Shown here piece after piece: positions 6,439 to 6,701 of a stretch of DNA of 6,701 nt (position 1 is the stretch's first letter; each line of letters begins with the position of its first letter). The stretch is taken from positions 1 to 6,701 of the forward strand of contig JALOPY010000149.1 of NCBI GenBank assembly GCA_025453735.1, written 5' to 3'. The notes beneath the pieces were generated by a model. That model saw only the letters and a program-made list of their open reading frames with translations, was not told the origin of the DNA and ran no database searches. The position numbers and the translations under genes were made by a program. The stretch is from a bacterium (GTDB lineage: Bacteria; Zhuqueibacterota; Zhuqueibacteria; Thermofontimicrobiales; Thermofontimicrobiaceae).

Positions 6439-6553
6439 CGCAAAGAAACCACAAAGCACACAAAGGAAGATTAACTACTTATTATTTAACTTTGTGGATT
6501 TTTTGCTTGATTTATGGCGTTGTGTTGAATAATTTCTTTCTTGCCGCTTTGCG
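6439..6553. repeat. imperfect inverted-repeat element (CGCAAAG/CCACAAAG type)
   Basis: CGCAAAG (6439-6445) is matched by CTTTGCG (6547-6553), and CCACAAAG (6449-6456) by CTTTGTGG (6490-6497). The left arm also has CACAAAG (6458-6464) in a row of similar heptamers. Such runs of CGCAAAG/CACAAAG are a known type of dispersed intergenic repeat in many environmental bacteria. Translating the stretch gives NHKAHKG-like strings that are often mis-annotated as small proteins, so I call no gene here. The rest of the gap, 6300-6435, shows no gene, RNA or clear terminator. Confidence 0.55.
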
Positions 6554-6612
6554 ACGCACGGAATAATTCAGGTCAAAAAGCAAAAAAAAAATTGTCATCC
6601 CAAAAAAACTTC

Positions 6613-6641
6613 TTGACATTTTATCTTCCATTTAGTATATT
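6613..6641 (+). promoter_or_regulatory. near-consensus sigma-70 promoter
   Basis: TTGACA (6613-6618) is a perfect -35 box, and TATATT (6636-6641) matches the -10 consensus at five of six bases with an ideal 17-base spacer. Transcription would begin near 6648, leaving a leader of about 45 bases before the GTG at 6693. Its strength suggests a well-expressed downstream gene independent of the exporter operon. Confidence 0.85.
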
Positions 6642-6692
6642 CCTACCACACATAATACATAACATATCATACAAGTAAACGAGGAGCACTCT

Positions 6693-6701
6693 GTGCAAGA
6701 A
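6693..6701 (+). CDS. start of a gene running off the right edge
   Basis: A GTG start at 6693 is preceded by GAGGAG (6681-6686) with six bases of spacing and lies about 45 bases downstream of the promoter at 6613-6641. Only three codons (Met-Gln-Glu) are visible, so the product cannot be named. Confidence 0.6.

Noticed and set aside
6306..6566. An 86-residue open frame on the + strand in the gap after the exporter
   Set aside because: It has no ribosome binding site and its middle is a translation of the CGCAAAG/CACAAAG repeat (NHKAHKG), a familiar source of false small proteins.

Overview
The window holds a single-strand (+) stretch of a Gram-negative-type bacterial genome of moderate to low GC with A/T-rich intergenic regions. 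Two things point to the organism type: a signalling cluster built from DUF4388 (PATAN) and COG2229-type GTPase-like proteins, and a lipid A-type acyltransferase next to an MsbA-like exporter. That combination fits a deep-branching, outer-membrane-bearing lineage such as Calditrichota/KSB1 or a neighbouring FCB or delta-type group. The lineage is an inference; there is no rRNA or other marker here to settle it.

Positions 1-3219 form a signalling cluster. (a) A gene entering from the left edge encodes an acidic, proline-rich linker followed by a small-GTPase-like domain with no recognisable P-loop. An exact 32-bp tandem duplication (276-307 and 308-339) shifts its frame, so it now reads as two pieces overlapping at TGATG. 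(b) A 399-residue protein (925-2124) has a receiver domain, a DUF4388/PATAN domain and a winged-helix-like segment; Glu replaces the phospho-acceptor Asp. (c) A second GTPase-like protein without nucleotide-binding motifs (2186-2674) probably starts at a TTG placed by a near-perfect Shine-Dalgarno sequence. (d) A 131-residue protein of unknown function carries a four-cysteine cluster (2763-3158). A hairpin-plus-T-run terminator follows at 3179-3219.

Positions 3220-3444 are intergenic and consist mostly of inverted repeats: a short TCCGCC/GGCGGA hairpin and a larger imperfect palindrome at 3287-3375.

Positions 3445-6299 carry an envelope pair: an LpxL/HtrB-family acyltransferase and a fused permease-ATPase ABC exporter of the MsbA type. 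The plausible joint role is late acylation of a lipid A-like glycolipid and its flipping across the inner membrane.

Positions 6300-6692 are non-coding. They hold an imperfect inverted repeat (6439-6553) of the dispersed CGCAAAG/CCACAAAG kind and a near-consensus sigma-70 promoter (6613-6641). The promoter drives a gene whose GTG start lies at 6693 and which runs off the right edge.

The most notable feature is that three consecutive signalling proteins have all lost their catalytic or phosphorylation residues, and one of them is additionally split by what looks like a recent slippage duplication.
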